Assembly (NCBI GenBank): GCA_030692355.1
Contig: JAUYCF010000047.1
Span: 1-64,000 of the forward strand
Reading direction: 5' to 3'
DNA length: 64,000 nucleotides
Origin: Thiobacillus sp.
GTDB taxonomy: Bacteria; Pseudomonadota; Gammaproteobacteria; Burkholderiales; Thiobacillaceae
Shown: positions 18,616-27,682 of the stretch, in pieces
Layout of the letters: the number at the start of each line of letters is the position of its first letter
How positions within the stretch are numbered: position 1 is the stretch's first letter
Translations under genes and position numbers: made by a program
The notes under the pieces: model-generated
The model's input: the letters and a program-made list of their open reading frames with translations, nothing else
What the model was told of the DNA's origin: nothing
Databases searched by the model: none

Positions 18616-19752
18616 GTGGCCCTTCCGTTTTTCAGAAAAAGCAAGGACAAGACACCCGGCTCCGCGCAAAAAACCGTGCCGGCGCCCCCTCACACCCCGG
18701 CGCGCCCTCACACCATGGACGCCCAGCCCACCGAAAGCCTGTTTACCATGGACATGGGGACCAGCGGCATCGTGGTGGAGGAAACCAGCGGCTCGCCGCA
18801 GTCCTTGGTGGACGAGGCCGCCATCCTCTATGCCAGCGGCCAGGCCGACACGGCCGAGCGTTTGTTGAAAGACATTCTGGCCAAGGGCGATCGCCGCGCC
18901 TGGCTCATGCTGTTCGATCTATACGGCATCCAGAACCGCGAAAAGGAATTCGAGCAACTGGCGCTGGATTACGCGATGCGCTTCGAAACCTCGCCTCCCG
19001 TCTGGCAAAAAATGGGCGGCAACGGCGCGGCCAAACCCCAGCAAGCCCAGGCGACCAGCCTGGAATTGCCCGGCCTGCTCGACAAAAAAGCGACGGCCAC
19101 CCTGCGCGATGGCATTGCCGCCACCGCCAAGAATGCCGTGGTGCGAATCGACTTTTCGGGCATTGCGATGGTCGACGAATCAGGTGCGGACGAATGCGCC
19201 AAAATCCTCGCGGTCGCACGCAAAGCCCGTCGCAAGCTGCAGGTCAGCGGCGTCGACCGCCTGATTGCGCTGCTGCAGGATCTCAACCGCGCCACCCACA
19301 GCCGCGCGGTGCACTGGCTGCTGCTGCTGGAGCTTTACCAAACGCTCGGGCAGGAGGAAAACTTCGAAGACCTGGCGGTGGACTACGCCGTGCGCTTTGA
19401 AGTCTCGCCGCCGTCCTGGAGCGAGGTGCAGGCCGCCGTAGTGGTGCAGGCCGCGCCCGCCGAGCCCCGCGACGATGCGCTGCGGCTCTCCGGTGAAATC
19501 ACGCCCGCCAACGACAGCGCCCTGCAGCAGTTCGGCAGCTATGCCGCCACCCACAACGACGTGCTGGTCGACCTGACCCAGGTCACCCGCGTCGACTACG
19601 GCAGCGTCAGCCAGTTCATCAGCGTGCTGATGCAGTGCCTGGGCAGCGGCAAGACCATCACCCTGCGCGGCCACAACGCGCTTATCCACGAACTTTTTCG
19701 CGTCATGGGCATCGATCAGCTGGCACAACTCGTCCCGCACCACCCGGACTGA
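18616..19752 (+). CDS. STAS-domain protein next to hslVU
   Basis: A 378-residue cytoplasmic protein with two STAS-like segments: about residues 145-225 (VVRIDFSGIAMVDESGADECAKIL) and 285-370 (VLVDLTQVTRVDYGSVSQFISVL), separated by helical, TPR-like stretches (LYQTLGQEENFEDLAVDYAVRFE, also present once before the first STAS). GTG 18616 is preferred since it gives VALPFFRKSKDK, a typical family N-terminus; TTG 18586 is possible. Related genes precede hslV in other betaproteobacteria. A phospho-switch role like anti-anti-sigma factors is conceivable. Confidence 0.75.
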   Translation: MALPFFRKSKDKTPGSAQKTVPAPPHTPARPHTMDAQPTESLFTMDMGTSGIVVEETSGSPQSLVDEAAILYASGQADTAERLLKDILAKGDRRAWLMLFDLYGIQNREKEFEQLALDYAMRFETSPPVWQKMGGNGAAKPQQAQATSLELPGLLDKKATATLRDGIAATAKNAVVRIDFSGIAMVDESGADECAKILAVARKARRKLQVSGVDRLIALLQDLNRATHSRAVHWLLLLELYQTLGQEENFEDLAVDYAVRFEVSPPSWSEVQAAVVVQAAPAEPRDDALRLSGEITPANDSALQQFGSYAATHNDVLVDLTQVTRVDYGSVSQFISVLMQCLGSGKTITLRGHNALIHELFRVMGIDQLAQLVPHHPD

Positions 19753-19899
19753 CGTCCCCCCCGATCGCACAGGCCGGGGCGCCTGCCCGCGGTTTGCTCC
19801 CCGGTTTTGCGCAGGGCACGGCGGCGAGCAGGCAAGACCGGGCAGCCTTCCCCTTTGCACCCTTTGCGGTCACTCCACTTTTTCAGGACAATCCCGCTC

Positions 19900-20445
19900 A
19901 TGGAACAATATCGCGGCACCACCATTCTCTCCGTCCGCCGGGGCAATGAAGTCGCCCTCGGCGGCGACGGCCAGGTCACCCTCGGCAACATCGTCATCAA
20001 GGCCACCGCACGCAAGGTGCGCCGGCTCTATCAGGAAAAGGTCCTGGCCGGATTCGCCGGCGGCACCGCCGATGCCTTCACCCTGTTCGAGCGCTTCGAG
20101 GCCAAGCTCGACAAGCATTCCGGGCATCTGCTGAGGAGCGCGGTCGAACTCGCCAAGGACTGGCGTACCGACCGCATGCTGCGCCGCCTCGAAGCCATGC
20201 TGGTGGTGGCCGACCGCGAGTACTCGCTCATCATCACCGGCAACGGCGACGTGCTGGAACCCGAACTCGGCATCGCCGCCATCGGCTCCGGCGGCGCCTT
20301 TGCCCAGTCCGCAGCCCGCGCGCTGCAGGAAAATACCGACCTGTCCCCGCTTGAAATCGTCAAAAAGAGCCTCACCATTGCGGGGGACATCTGTATTTAT
20401 TCGAACCAGAATCATGTGATTGAGGAGCTAGGATCTAGGGGCTAG
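19900..20445 (+). CDS. hslV: ATP-dependent protease proteolytic subunit HslV
   Basis: A 181-residue threonine peptidase. The conserved TTILSVRRG sits at residues 7-15, so a six-residue propeptide (MEQYRG) should be removed to expose T7 as nucleophile. [10 protein letters not shown] and [14 protein letters not shown] are family motifs. AGGA lies 10 bases before the ATG. It forms the dodecameric core that works with HslU. Its last codons run into a repeat (GCTAGGATCTAGGGGCTAG), so the C-terminal GSRG tail comes from repeat sequence. Confidence 0.96.
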   Translation: MEQYRGTTILSVRRGNEVALGGDGQVTLGNIVIKATARKVRRLYQEKVLAGFAGGTADAFTLFERFEAKLDKHSGHLLRSAVELAKDWRTDRMLRRLEAMLVVADREYSLIITGNGDVLEPELGIAAIGSGGAFAQSAARALQENTDLSPLEIVKKSLTIAGDICIYSNQNHVIEELGSRG

Positions 20446-20538
20446 GGATTAGGGAATGTGCGGCCTTCGGCCGCGCCTACTTGAAAACAGCCGCGAAGCG
20501 ACCTCCCCTAGCCCCTAATTCCTAGTCCCTAGCCCCTA
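20433..20538. repeat. Inverted repeat element between hslV and hslU
   Basis: Arms built on TAGGGGCTAGGGA (about 20435-20454) and its complement (about 20519-20538, with a further CCCCTAGCCCCTAATT copy at 20505) surround a hairpin GCGGCC-TTC-GGCCGC. The left arm overlaps the end of hslV and supplies its TAG stop, and the right arm ends four bases before hslU. It looks like a small mobile or recombinogenic repeat and could affect hslU expression. Confidence 0.65.
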
Positions 20539-20542
20539 CTCA

Positions 20543-21865
20543 ATGACCCCCAAAGAAATCGTCCACGAACTCGACAAACACATCGTCGGCCAGGCTGCCG
20601 CCAAGCGTGCGGTCGCGGTCGCCCTGCGCAACCGCTGGCGGCGCCAGCAGGTCGATGAGCCGCTGCGGCAGGAAATCACGCCGAAGAACATCCTCATGAT
20701 CGGGCCGACCGGGGTCGGCAAGACCGAGATCGCGCGACGGCTGGCGCGGCTCGCCAACGCGCCCTTCATCAAGATCGAGGCGACCAAGTTCACCGAAGTC
20801 GGCTACGTCGGGCGCGATGTCGACACCATCATCCGCGACCTGATGGAAACCGCGGTCAAGCAGATGCGCGAACAAGCCACGTCCAAGATTCAGTTTCGCG
20901 CCGAGGAAGCCGCCGAGGATCGCATCCTCGACGCGCTGCTGCCGCCACCACGCCCGGTCGGTTTCGGCGAGGCCGCGCCGCCGCGCGAGGAAGGCGCGGC
21001 GCGCCAGCGCTTCAGAAAAATGCTGCGTGAGGGCGAACTCGACGACAAGGAAATCGAGATCGAGGTCGCTGCCGCCAGTCCCAGCATGGAAATCTTCACC
21101 CCACCGGGAATGGAAGACCTGTCGCAGCAGCTGCAGGGCATGTTCCAGAACATCGGGCAAGGCCGCCGGCAGGCCCGCAAGCTGAAAGTACGCGAGGCAT
21201 TCAAGCTGCTGACCGAGGAAGAGGCTGGACGGCTGATCAGCGACGAGGACACCAAGCAGCAGGCGCTCGAAGCGGTCGAGCAGAACGGGATCGTTTTCCT
21301 CGACGAGATCGACAAGGTCGCCACCCGCAGCGACGCCCACGGCAGCGACGTCTCGCGCCAGGGCGTGCAGCGCGACCTCTTGCCGCTGATCGAGGGCACC
21401 ACCGTCTCGACCAAGTACGGCATGGTGAAGACCGATCACATCCTGTTCATCGCCAGCGGCGCGTTCCACCTGTCGAAGCCGTCCGACCTCATCCCAGAAC
21501 TGCAGGGCCGCCTGCCGATCCGCGTCGAACTGCAGGCCCTCTCCGTGGAAGACTTCGAACGCATCCTGACCGCCACCGACGCCTGCCTGACGCGCCAGTA
21601 CGAAGCCCTGCTGGCGACCGAAGGGGTCACGCTCAAGTTTTCCGACGATGGCATCCGCCGCATCGCCGAGATTGCCTTCGAGGTGAACGAGCGCACCGAG
21701 AACATCGGCGCGCGCCGCCTGCATACCGTGATGGAAAAACTGCTGGAGGATATTTCCTTCGATGCCGGCAGCGTCACCGGCGACTTCATGATCGATGCCG
21801 ACGTGGTCACCGCCCGCCTGGCGGCACTGGCCGCCCGCGAAGATCTGGCGCGCTACGTCCTGTAA
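20543..21865 (+). CDS. hslU: ATP-dependent protease ATPase subunit HslU
   Basis: A 440-residue AAA+ unfoldase partner of HslV. Walker A is GPTGVGKT (54-61) and Walker B is [10 protein letters not shown] (about 249-258). The I-domain lies between, and the C-terminal sequence ends [13 protein letters not shown], the tail that docks into HslV. The length matches the family. The gene is separated from hslV by a ~100-base repeat instead of the usual few bases. Confidence 0.97.
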   Translation: MTPKEIVHELDKHIVGQAAAKRAVAVALRNRWRRQQVDEPLRQEITPKNILMIGPTGVGKTEIARRLARLANAPFIKIEATKFTEVGYVGRDVDTIIRDLMETAVKQMREQATSKIQFRAEEAAEDRILDALLPPPRPVGFGEAAPPREEGAARQRFRKMLREGELDDKEIEIEVAAASPSMEIFTPPGMEDLSQQLQGMFQNIGQGRRQARKLKVREAFKLLTEEEAGRLISDEDTKQQALEAVEQNGIVFLDEIDKVATRSDAHGSDVSRQGVQRDLLPLIEGTTVSTKYGMVKTDHILFIASGAFHLSKPSDLIPELQGRLPIRVELQALSVEDFERILTATDACLTRQYEALLATEGVTLKFSDDGIRRIAEIAFEVNERTENIGARRLHTVMEKLLEDISFDAGSVTGDFMIDADVVTARLAALAAREDLARYVL

Positions 21866-21891
21866 TCTTTTTATCCCTGCCCCCCAACCCA

Positions 21892-22425
21892 ATGAAACCA
21901 GAAACCAGTCAGCCCGTCGCAACCCGCGGCAAATTCCTCTCCAGCATCCTGTTCGGCAGCCGCTGGCTACAGGTACCGCTCTATCTCGGCCTGATCGCCG
22001 CGCAAGTGGTCTACGTCATCCACTTCATGGTCGAGCTGCAACACCTCGTCGCCGGCACCTTCAAGCTCGGAGAAGAGGCCATCATGCTCATTGTCCTGGG
22101 CCTGATCGACGTGGTGATGATCTCCAACCTGCTCATCATGGTAATCGTCGGCGGCTATGAAACCTTCGTCTCGCGCCTGAGGCTCGAAGGCCACCCCGAC
22201 GAGCCCGAGTGGCTGTCGCACGTCAACGCCAACGTGCTGAAAGTCAAGCTGGCCACCGCCATCATCGGCATCTCGTCCATCCACCTGCTGAAGACCTTCA
22301 TCAACGCCCCCAACCTGGATGAAAAGGTCCTGCTGTGGCAGACCGTCATCCACATGGCCTTCATCGTATCGGCGGTGGCGATCGCGTACATCGACAAGCT
22401 GATGCCGCATCCGGCGAAACATTGA
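21892..22425 (+). CDS. UPF0114 (YqhA-like) inner-membrane protein
   Basis: A 177-residue protein with about four membrane segments, matching the UPF0114/TIGR00645 family. It has [55 protein letters not shown] and [22 protein letters not shown]. It begins 26 bases after hslU and is probably co-transcribed with it. Function is unknown. Confidence 0.9.
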   Translation: MKPETSQPVATRGKFLSSILFGSRWLQVPLYLGLIAAQVVYVIHFMVELQHLVAGTFKLGEEAIMLIVLGLIDVVMISNLLIMVIVGGYETFVSRLRLEGHPDEPEWLSHVNANVLKVKLATAIIGISSIHLLKTFINAPNLDEKVLLWQTVIHMAFIVSAVAIAYIDKLMPHPAKH

Positions 22426-22439
22426 AGCAGGCAGGCGCC

Positions 22440-22466
22440 CGCGGGATGCCGGCCGGCATTCCCGCG
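22440..22466. terminator. GC-rich hairpin between convergent genes
   Basis: An 11-base-pair stem (CGCGGGA-TGCC with GGCA-T-TCCCGCG, one bulge, loop GGCC) lies in the 46 bases between the convergent UPF0114 and DUF302 genes. No long T-run follows directly, so its terminator role is tentative. Confidence 0.4.
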
Positions 22467-22471
22467 GCGGC

Positions 22472-22930
22472 TTACTTTTCTTCGCGCACCTCGTCCATGA
22501 TTTCCACCATGTCTTTTTCCCATCGCTCGAAAAGCACTTTCAGTTCGGGATCGGGGAAGAACTCCTGCAGCATTTGCGGATGGCTTGCCACCAGGATGCT
22601 CTGATCGCCTTCCGCGAAGATCGTGATATTGAGCGGCAAAAACGGGATCAGATCCGGGTTCTTTGCCGTCGCCCGCCTGACTTCCTCGAGCTTGCCGAAA
22701 TACACCACGCGATACATATCGCTCTGGAATTCGCGCCGCTGCAGGTTTTCGTTCACTTGCTGCAGGCGCGTGACCGTATAGCCCCGCGAGGAAATGGCGG
22801 ATTGCAGCAGGGTCATCGCCTCCGGAAACATCCGGTTCGCGCGCGCCATCAGCAAGTCATCCGCGGCAGCGGGCATGCACAGCAGCAAGGCCAGCCAGAC
22901 GGCGCTTGCTTGCTTCAACGAATGTTTCAT
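22472..22930 (-). CDS. Exported DUF302 domain protein
   Basis: A 152-residue protein with a signal peptide (AVWLALLLCMPAAA) followed by a DUF302 domain: helix FPEAMTLLQSAISSRGYTV, then strands with YRVVYFGKLEEVRRA, PFLPLNITIFAEGDQSILVAS and a final helix. DUF302 proteins are small periplasmic proteins often found near redox and sulfur genes; their function is unknown. Its ATG overlaps the stop of the cytochrome c-DUF302 fusion (ATGA, 22927-22930), so the two are coupled. Confidence 0.85.
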   Translation of the reverse strand: MKHSLKQASAVWLALLLCMPAAADDLLMARANRMFPEAMTLLQSAISSRGYTVTRLQQVNENLQRREFQSDMYRVVYFGKLEEVRRATAKNPDLIPFLPLNITIFAEGDQSILVASHPQMLQEFFPDPELKVLFERWEKDMVEIMDEVREEK

Positions 22931-23976
22931 AGCGTTGCCTCCTCGACGATCGCGGTATAGCTCTTGGTCATTTCATCGCACAGGCGGTTCAGCTCGGAGT
23001 TGTTGAACAGCCGGCTCAGCACATTGGGGTTGACCGACATCACCTGCACCTTGCCGTTCGTCTCCAGAATGGTGATGCGGCAGGGCAGGAACATGCCGAC
23101 GCGCGGATCGATGGCCAGCGCCTGATTGAGCAGGCTGATGTTGCAAAAATAGACGATGACCTGTTTCGGATTTTCATCCGCCGGGGCGGTCAGCCCATAC
23201 TCCAGCGTCTGCACCCGGCCGTAGAAGAAATTGTTGTTGCTCACCGCCCGCTTGGCGTTTTCCACGGTGGTCTCCAGATCGTAGGGGGAATCCCTGACGA
23301 TCACCGGGTTTTCCACCTTCAATACCCTTGCGCTTCCCGACAGTGGCTGCTTTTCGAATTCGCGCACGTAACTGACGATGTCGTCGATGTCTTTTTCCTT
23401 CAGGCCCTGCTTGAGGAACGACATCATCGGTGTGCCTTCCCGCCCGTGCATCAAGGTCGCCTTGATCATGGCGTCGGGCGCAGCGGCGAGAAAACCCGGG
23501 TTGTGCAGCGCAGGCGCCATGATCGGCAGGTCCCGTGGCCGCGAGTAGGTGACGCCGGTTCCCTTCCCCCCTTCGCCTTCCGCACCATGGCAGGCGGCGC
23601 AGTATTGCGCGAACAGCTTCTTGCCGTGCACCGGGTCGCCCTTCACGTGTTGCCCGGAATAGGTGGCGGAAGCCCCCTTGCTCCAGCCACGCACATGACG
23701 CACGATGGCCTTGATTTCGGATTCGTCCAGCTTTGAAAATGCCGGCATGACCCGGCCCGGCCGACCATGGCGTATGGTCTTGCTCAAATAGTCGTCGCTG
23801 ACGCCGGCCTGAAAGGAGTGTAAAGAAAGCGGTATGCCGATGCCGCCATCACCATTCGCGCCGTGGCAGGCGGCGCAGTGACGCCCGTATAGCTTCGCGC
23901 CGTCCGACCCGGCCATGGCGGAAGACATGCCGAGACCGGCAAGCAGGGTCGCTGCCAATACTAGATGCGTGAGCAT
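22927..23976 (-). CDS. Dihaem cytochrome c fused to a DUF302 domain
   Basis: A 349-residue exported protein. The signal peptide (LVLAATLLAGLGMSSAMA) is followed by two cytochrome c domains with CAACH at 34-38 and 126-130, then a DUF302 domain from about residue 228 that has two cysteines (YFCN and LPCRIT). It should act in periplasmic electron transfer. The fusion links DUF302 directly to redox chemistry, and a free DUF302 protein is encoded next in the same operon. ATG 23976 is chosen because a GGGGGG ribosome site lies 6 bases before it; GTG 23982 is possible. Confidence 0.88.
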   Translation of the reverse strand: MLTHLVLAATLLAGLGMSSAMAGSDGAKLYGRHCAACHGANGDGGIGIPLSLHSFQAGVSDDYLSKTIRHGRPGRVMPAFSKLDESEIKAIVRHVRGWSKGASATYSGQHVKGDPVHGKKLFAQYCAACHGAEGEGGKGTGVTYSRPRDLPIMAPALHNPGFLAAAPDAMIKATLMHGREGTPMMSFLKQGLKEKDIDDIVSYVREFEKQPLSGSARVLKVENPVIVRDSPYDLETTVENAKRAVSNNNFFYGRVQTLEYGLTAPADENPKQVIVYFCNISLLNQALAIDPRVGMFLPCRITILETNGKVQVMSVNPNVLSRLFNNSELNRLCDEMTKSYTAIVEEATL

Positions 23977-24023
23977 AATCACCCCCCCTTCATGAGAAGC
24001 TAAATCATATCAAAATTAATACA

Positions 24024-24045
24024 TTAGTATATTTTTATATACTAA
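24024..24045. promoter_or_regulatory. AT-rich palindromic operator candidate
   Basis: TTAGTATA-TTTTTA-TATACTAA, two perfect 8-base arms with a 6-base spacer, lies in an AT-rich island (about 24000-24047) between the divergent cytochrome-DUF302 gene and the helical-repeat gene. A TATACT -10-like box is inside it on the minus strand. Such sites are typical for dimeric winged-helix repressors (for example ArsR type). No regulator gene is next to it. Confidence 0.5.
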
Positions 24046-24269
24046 ACACCCCCTGTCCAGCCAGGCGTTTCCGCACCGCCCGCATTCGATGCGGAAGACC
24101 GACAAACGACCGTCCCCGATTATGCTCCGCCCGATCACCCTCCGGGCACGCCTGCCGAAGTCAAACGCCCCTATCATGCTAATACCGCCATCGACATTAC
24201 TTATTGGCTGGCCACCGCTCACAGGCGGAAAATTGAAAAAACCGAATGAAGCTTACCTGGAGACCCACC

Positions 24270-26102
24270 ATGGCCACTCGCGACACCCTCACCCCCAAAG
24301 AAGCCCAATGCAGCAGCGGCGCCGATTACGCCGCGCTGGCGCTGGAAGCCCTGCAGGAACCCGCGGACGCCGCCTACGCCAAGGAGTTGATGGACCGCGT
24401 GGCGGACGACTGCCAGTTCACCAAGGACCTGGCGGCCTGCGCCATCGCCTACCAGGCGCTGGGCGAGCAGGCGCGCGCCGAGGAACTGCTGCAGACCGCG
24501 GAAGACTACTGCATGTCGGGCGAGGAGCAGGTCGTGCTGGCGGAAGCCAAGTTCAAGGTGCTGGGCGACAAGGCGGCAGCGGTGGGCGCCTACGAAAAGG
24601 CACTGAAGGAAACCAACAACCTCGACCCGCTGATCGACCTGGCGAAGGACGTGATGCGCGTGATCGCCGACAGTGCATTCGCCAAAAAGGTGCTGGAAAA
24701 GGCCGAGGCGAAAATCGCGCGCGCAGTGGAATACAGCAAGCTGGCGGCCGCCTCGGCCGAACACCTGCTCGACAAGGAGTATGCGGAAGCGATTTTCAAC
24801 AAGGCGGCGGAGAAACTCTCCAGCGTGCCCGATCTGCTGGCACTGGCAGGCGAGGTGGCCAGGACGCTGGGCGATCCGCAAAAGGCAAAGGCGCTGTATC
24901 AGCGCGCGCTCGAAGGCGCGACCGACTTCGCCGCGGCAAAAACATTGATCGAGTCCGCCAAACAGACGGGTGATGCCGCCTTCATGCAAACCGCGCTGAA
25001 AAAAGCAGGCGATCTGGCAACCGCCACCGGCGAATACATCGAACTGGCCGAGGGGCTGGCGGGCGTGGGCGACAAAGCGGGCGCCACGGCATTGCTGGAC
25101 AAGGCCGAGGACGCGGTGGCCGGACTGGACGAGATGCACCGGCTGGTAACCGCGGTGGAAGCGCATCTGGCCGAAGATACCGAGCGACTCGCCCGTGTGA
25201 AGGTCAAGCTGGAGAAGCGCCAGGCCAACCACGCCCGCTACATGGAATTCCAGCAACTGGAAAAGGACGCCGTCAGCGTCAAGCAATTCCTCGCGCTGGC
25301 TGAACGCGTGCGGCTGGAACTGGAAGACCCGTTCTATTCCGCCAAGCTGATCGAAGCGGCCGAGACTCTGCTCGACGGTACCGGCTACCAGTTCTCGCGC
25401 TACAAGCCGATCCTCCTCGCCGTGGACAAGAATCTGGACGATACCGAGTGGCTCTCCCGCCAACTCGATCGCGCGGCGGAAAACGCCACCGACTTCATCG
25501 CCTTCAAGGATCTGGTCGTCACCGCCGCCCAGCTGAAGCACCGCGAACTTGGCGTGTCCAGGGCACGCGCCTACCTCGCCATGCGCGAAGCGGCGCTGGC
25601 GGCGGATGCCGACGCCACGGTGTACGATCTCGCCAAACTTGCGGAAGCAAGCTTTGCCGCGACCCGGGACGCGACCGAAGCCAGCCGTCTGCTGGAGGCC
25701 GCGCGCGCCCAAGCCAAGGATCACTTTGCGTTGACCCACATCGGCCGCCTGTACGCCTCAATGGGCAACAGCGCCAAGGCCGATGAGTTTTATGCCGCGG
25801 CCGCAGCGGCCTGCCCCAGCGGCGACGCCTGCATCCAGTTCATTGATCGCCTGAGGGGCTTTGCCCTGCCCGCAGAGTCGCTGAAGAAATGGTATGCCGA
25901 GTGCGGCACGCATCTCAGCAAACCCGCCGACAAGCTGCGCTGGGCCGAAGGCATCGCCGACGCGCTCAACGACCGCGCCTGGGCAACCGAGGTGTATGGC
26001 CAGCTTGCCGGGCAGTTCAGCGGTGCCGATGCGGCGCGCTTCGAACTGTCCCGCCGCTCGCGCGCCGACCTCAATTACTTCGGTTCCACCCGCCGCCATT
26101 AA
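24270..26102 (+). CDS. Large alpha-helical repeat protein of unknown function
   Basis: A 610-residue, Ala/Glu/Lys/Leu-rich protein without signal peptide or membrane segment. It is built from about 30-35-residue helical hairpins recalling TPR/SEL1-like repeats, for example LGDKAAAVGAYEKALKET, LGDPQKAKALYQRALEGA, VGDKAGATALLDKAEDAV and MGNSAKADEFYAAAAAA. Cysteines cluster near the N-terminus and residues 535-560. ATG 24270 is preferred, with GGAG 8 bases upstream; ATG 24246 is possible. Probably a cytoplasmic scaffold. I do not recognise a named family. Confidence 0.75.
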   Translation: MATRDTLTPKEAQCSSGADYAALALEALQEPADAAYAKELMDRVADDCQFTKDLAACAIAYQALGEQARAEELLQTAEDYCMSGEEQVVLAEAKFKVLGDKAAAVGAYEKALKETNNLDPLIDLAKDVMRVIADSAFAKKVLEKAEAKIARAVEYSKLAAASAEHLLDKEYAEAIFNKAAEKLSSVPDLLALAGEVARTLGDPQKAKALYQRALEGATDFAAAKTLIESAKQTGDAAFMQTALKKAGDLATATGEYIELAEGLAGVGDKAGATALLDKAEDAVAGLDEMHRLVTAVEAHLAEDTERLARVKVKLEKRQANHARYMEFQQLEKDAVSVKQFLALAERVRLELEDPFYSAKLIEAAETLLDGTGYQFSRYKPILLAVDKNLDDTEWLSRQLDRAAENATDFIAFKDLVVTAAQLKHRELGVSRARAYLAMREAALAADADATVYDLAKLAEASFAATRDATEASRLLEAARAQAKDHFALTHIGRLYASMGNSAKADEFYAAAAAACPSGDACIQFIDRLRGFALPAESLKKWYAECGTHLSKPADKLRWAEGIADALNDRAWATEVYGQLAGQFSGADAARFELSRRSRADLNYFGSTRRH

Positions 26103-26152
26103 CAGCGACTTGCCGTCTTTGTAGCAGCGCCAGGCGCGCTGCAATACCCTTG

Positions 26153-26181
26153 AAAACAGCCCGGTTGATTGGGCTGTTTTT
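26153..26181 (+). terminator. Intrinsic terminator after the helical-repeat gene
   Basis: A 10-base-pair stem AAAACAGCCC/GGGCTGTTTT with an 8-base loop is followed by a T-run. It ends the helical-repeat transcript 41 bases before the next gene. Confidence 0.8.
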
Positions 26182-26221
26182 ACTTGTAGACTGGAGGCGT
26201 AGCTGTTTTCAGGAGCGCTCC

Positions 26222-27277
26222 ATGGTCGACAATCTTTCCGCCCTCATCGACACGGTGCAGAAGAACTGCACCATCGCCGATGCCCGCCACGCGCGCGACA
26301 TGACGATGTGCACCTTCCTGCTGGAAATGCGCGAGTACTACCGCTGGGAAATGGAAATCCCCTACGGCGCGCGCCTGCCCAGGGACGAACTCGGCGACTG
26401 GCTGAATGCGCGCGAAAGCCTGTGGAATGCGGTGGAAGAAGAGAATTTCGCGCCGCTTCCCCTCACCGAAACCGGCATCGACCCATTCGAAGCCGACGAC
26501 ATCAACCGCGCTCTGGTCCCGCTGGGGCTGGTCTACAGCAGCGGGCTGGGGCATTTTCGCAAGCCTCATTTCGTGCTGGCCGAGCTCAAGCGCGCCGAGG
26601 TGCGCGAAGGCGTGCAGGTGCTGGTGGCCGGCTGCGAATATGCGCGCGATCTGATCGCACCGCCGGCGGCGATGCGCGACGGCGCCATTTTCCTGCGCAT
26701 GGACGCGGTGCGCCGCCTGCTGTGGAATAAGTACGAGGAATGGCAGTGGAAGGAAAAGGACACCGCGCTGGGGCGCGCGTTTGCCCATTACGGCTTCGAG
26801 CGCGACATCGAGCGCGGCCTCGATCGCATGGCCGAGGCCGAAAGCGAGGCGATGATCCTGCACGAGATCGGCGAGGCGCGCGCCGAGTCCTTGCTGGGCG
26901 AAGCCTGGAACGCCATGCTAGGCCAGCTCACTTCCCGCCACGCCGAGCTGCTGGTGCGCGCGGTGCGCGACCATCTGGCCGACTGCCTGATGACGCTGCC
27001 GACCCTGCTCGAACGCGAAGCCATCGGCTCGCTGCATTTCTATCTGGCAAACCTGTCCGGGCTGCGCCGCGCGCTGTTCCCGGCGCTGCCGCAGGCCTAT
27101 GAAGCCTGGCTCGGCAGCCACGATACCGCCCGACTGGCCCGTGTAGTGAAAGCCGCCGAAACACACTGGCTGGATGCGGCACGGCAGCTGGCTGCGGCCT
27201 ATCACCGCGATCCGGAACAGGGCGATGCGCAGCTTACTGCGCTGGCCGGCGGCGATCTCGCAGGCCTCAAACGCTAG
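26222..27277 (+). CDS. Sfum_1244-like protein of unknown function
   Basis: A 351-residue cytoplasmic protein without known catalytic motifs. The N-terminal half has MTMCTFLLEMREYYRWEMEIPYGARLPRDELGDWL and FVLAELKRAEVREGVQVLVAG; the C-terminal half is helical (EAMILHEIGEARAESLLGEAW ... VKAAETHWLDAARQLAAAYH). I believe it belongs to the small Sfum_1244-type group, recalled from general knowledge and not checked. The ATG at 26222 follows AGGAG. It follows the terminator at 26153, so it probably has its own promoter. Confidence 0.7.
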   Translation: MVDNLSALIDTVQKNCTIADARHARDMTMCTFLLEMREYYRWEMEIPYGARLPRDELGDWLNARESLWNAVEEENFAPLPLTETGIDPFEADDINRALVPLGLVYSSGLGHFRKPHFVLAELKRAEVREGVQVLVAGCEYARDLIAPPAAMRDGAIFLRMDAVRRLLWNKYEEWQWKEKDTALGRAFAHYGFERDIERGLDRMAEAESEAMILHEIGEARAESLLGEAWNAMLGQLTSRHAELLVRAVRDHLADCLMTLPTLLEREAIGSLHFYLANLSGLRRALFPALPQAYEAWLGSHDTARLARVVKAAETHWLDAARQLAAAYHRDPEQGDAQLTALAGGDLAGLKR

Positions 27278-27290
27278 CAACCTGTCGAAC

Positions 27291-27425
27291 TTAAGGAGAC
27301 GCCGAATCACTTCTTTCCATTGTGAGCACGGCGAAGCAATCCGGAATGTCAGCGGAATCAACGAACGCTGGATCGCCATGGCCCCGTGGGCCTCATGAGG
27401 ACGGAATCAATCGGCATTTCCTTAA
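27291..27425. repeat. Degenerate copy of a ~135-base inverted-repeat element
   Basis: Ends TTAAGGAGACGCCGAATCA and its approximate complement AATCAATCGGCATTTCCTTAA bracket an interior with CATTGTGAGCACGGCGAAGCAATCC and GGATCGCC. The same layout recurs at 45869-46006. It fills part of the 457-base gap 27278-27734, which otherwise holds an inverted repeat and a terminator and no gene. Confidence 0.65.
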
Positions 27426-27531
27426 AGGAAATCGACTGCGAAAAAAAGGCTATGTCACTGTTAGCTGTTGAAGTTATGTTTTGCCCCCTCTGATGAAGCC
27501 CCTACCCTGCAGCATCCCGAGGCGGCGCACC

Positions 27532-27643
27532 AGGAGCGGCTTCAGCCGCGATGCGCCGCAAGGCGCAAAGCGCAAATGCTCGCCAGGGTCTTGCCGCGCC
27601 ACCTTTGCGGGCTACCGCCCGCATCGCGGCTGAAGCCGCTCCT
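27532..27643. repeat. Dispersed REP-like inverted repeat with 24-base perfect arms
   Basis: The left arm 27532-27555 starts AGGAGCGGCTTCAGCCGCG, and the right arm 27620-27643 is its exact complement. The AGGAGCGGCTTCAGCCGCGA core is a widespread proteobacterial intergenic repeat type. The 64-base interior shows no gene. Confidence 0.7.
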
Positions 27644-27682
27644 ACAGGGCTGGCCGGCACCAACAAAACCGGTGAAAGAGCC

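Noticed and set aside
24016-24222. 68-codon minus-strand frame in the DUF302/helical-repeat gap
   Set aside because: No ribosome site, no homology I recognise, and it runs through the AT-rich operator region.
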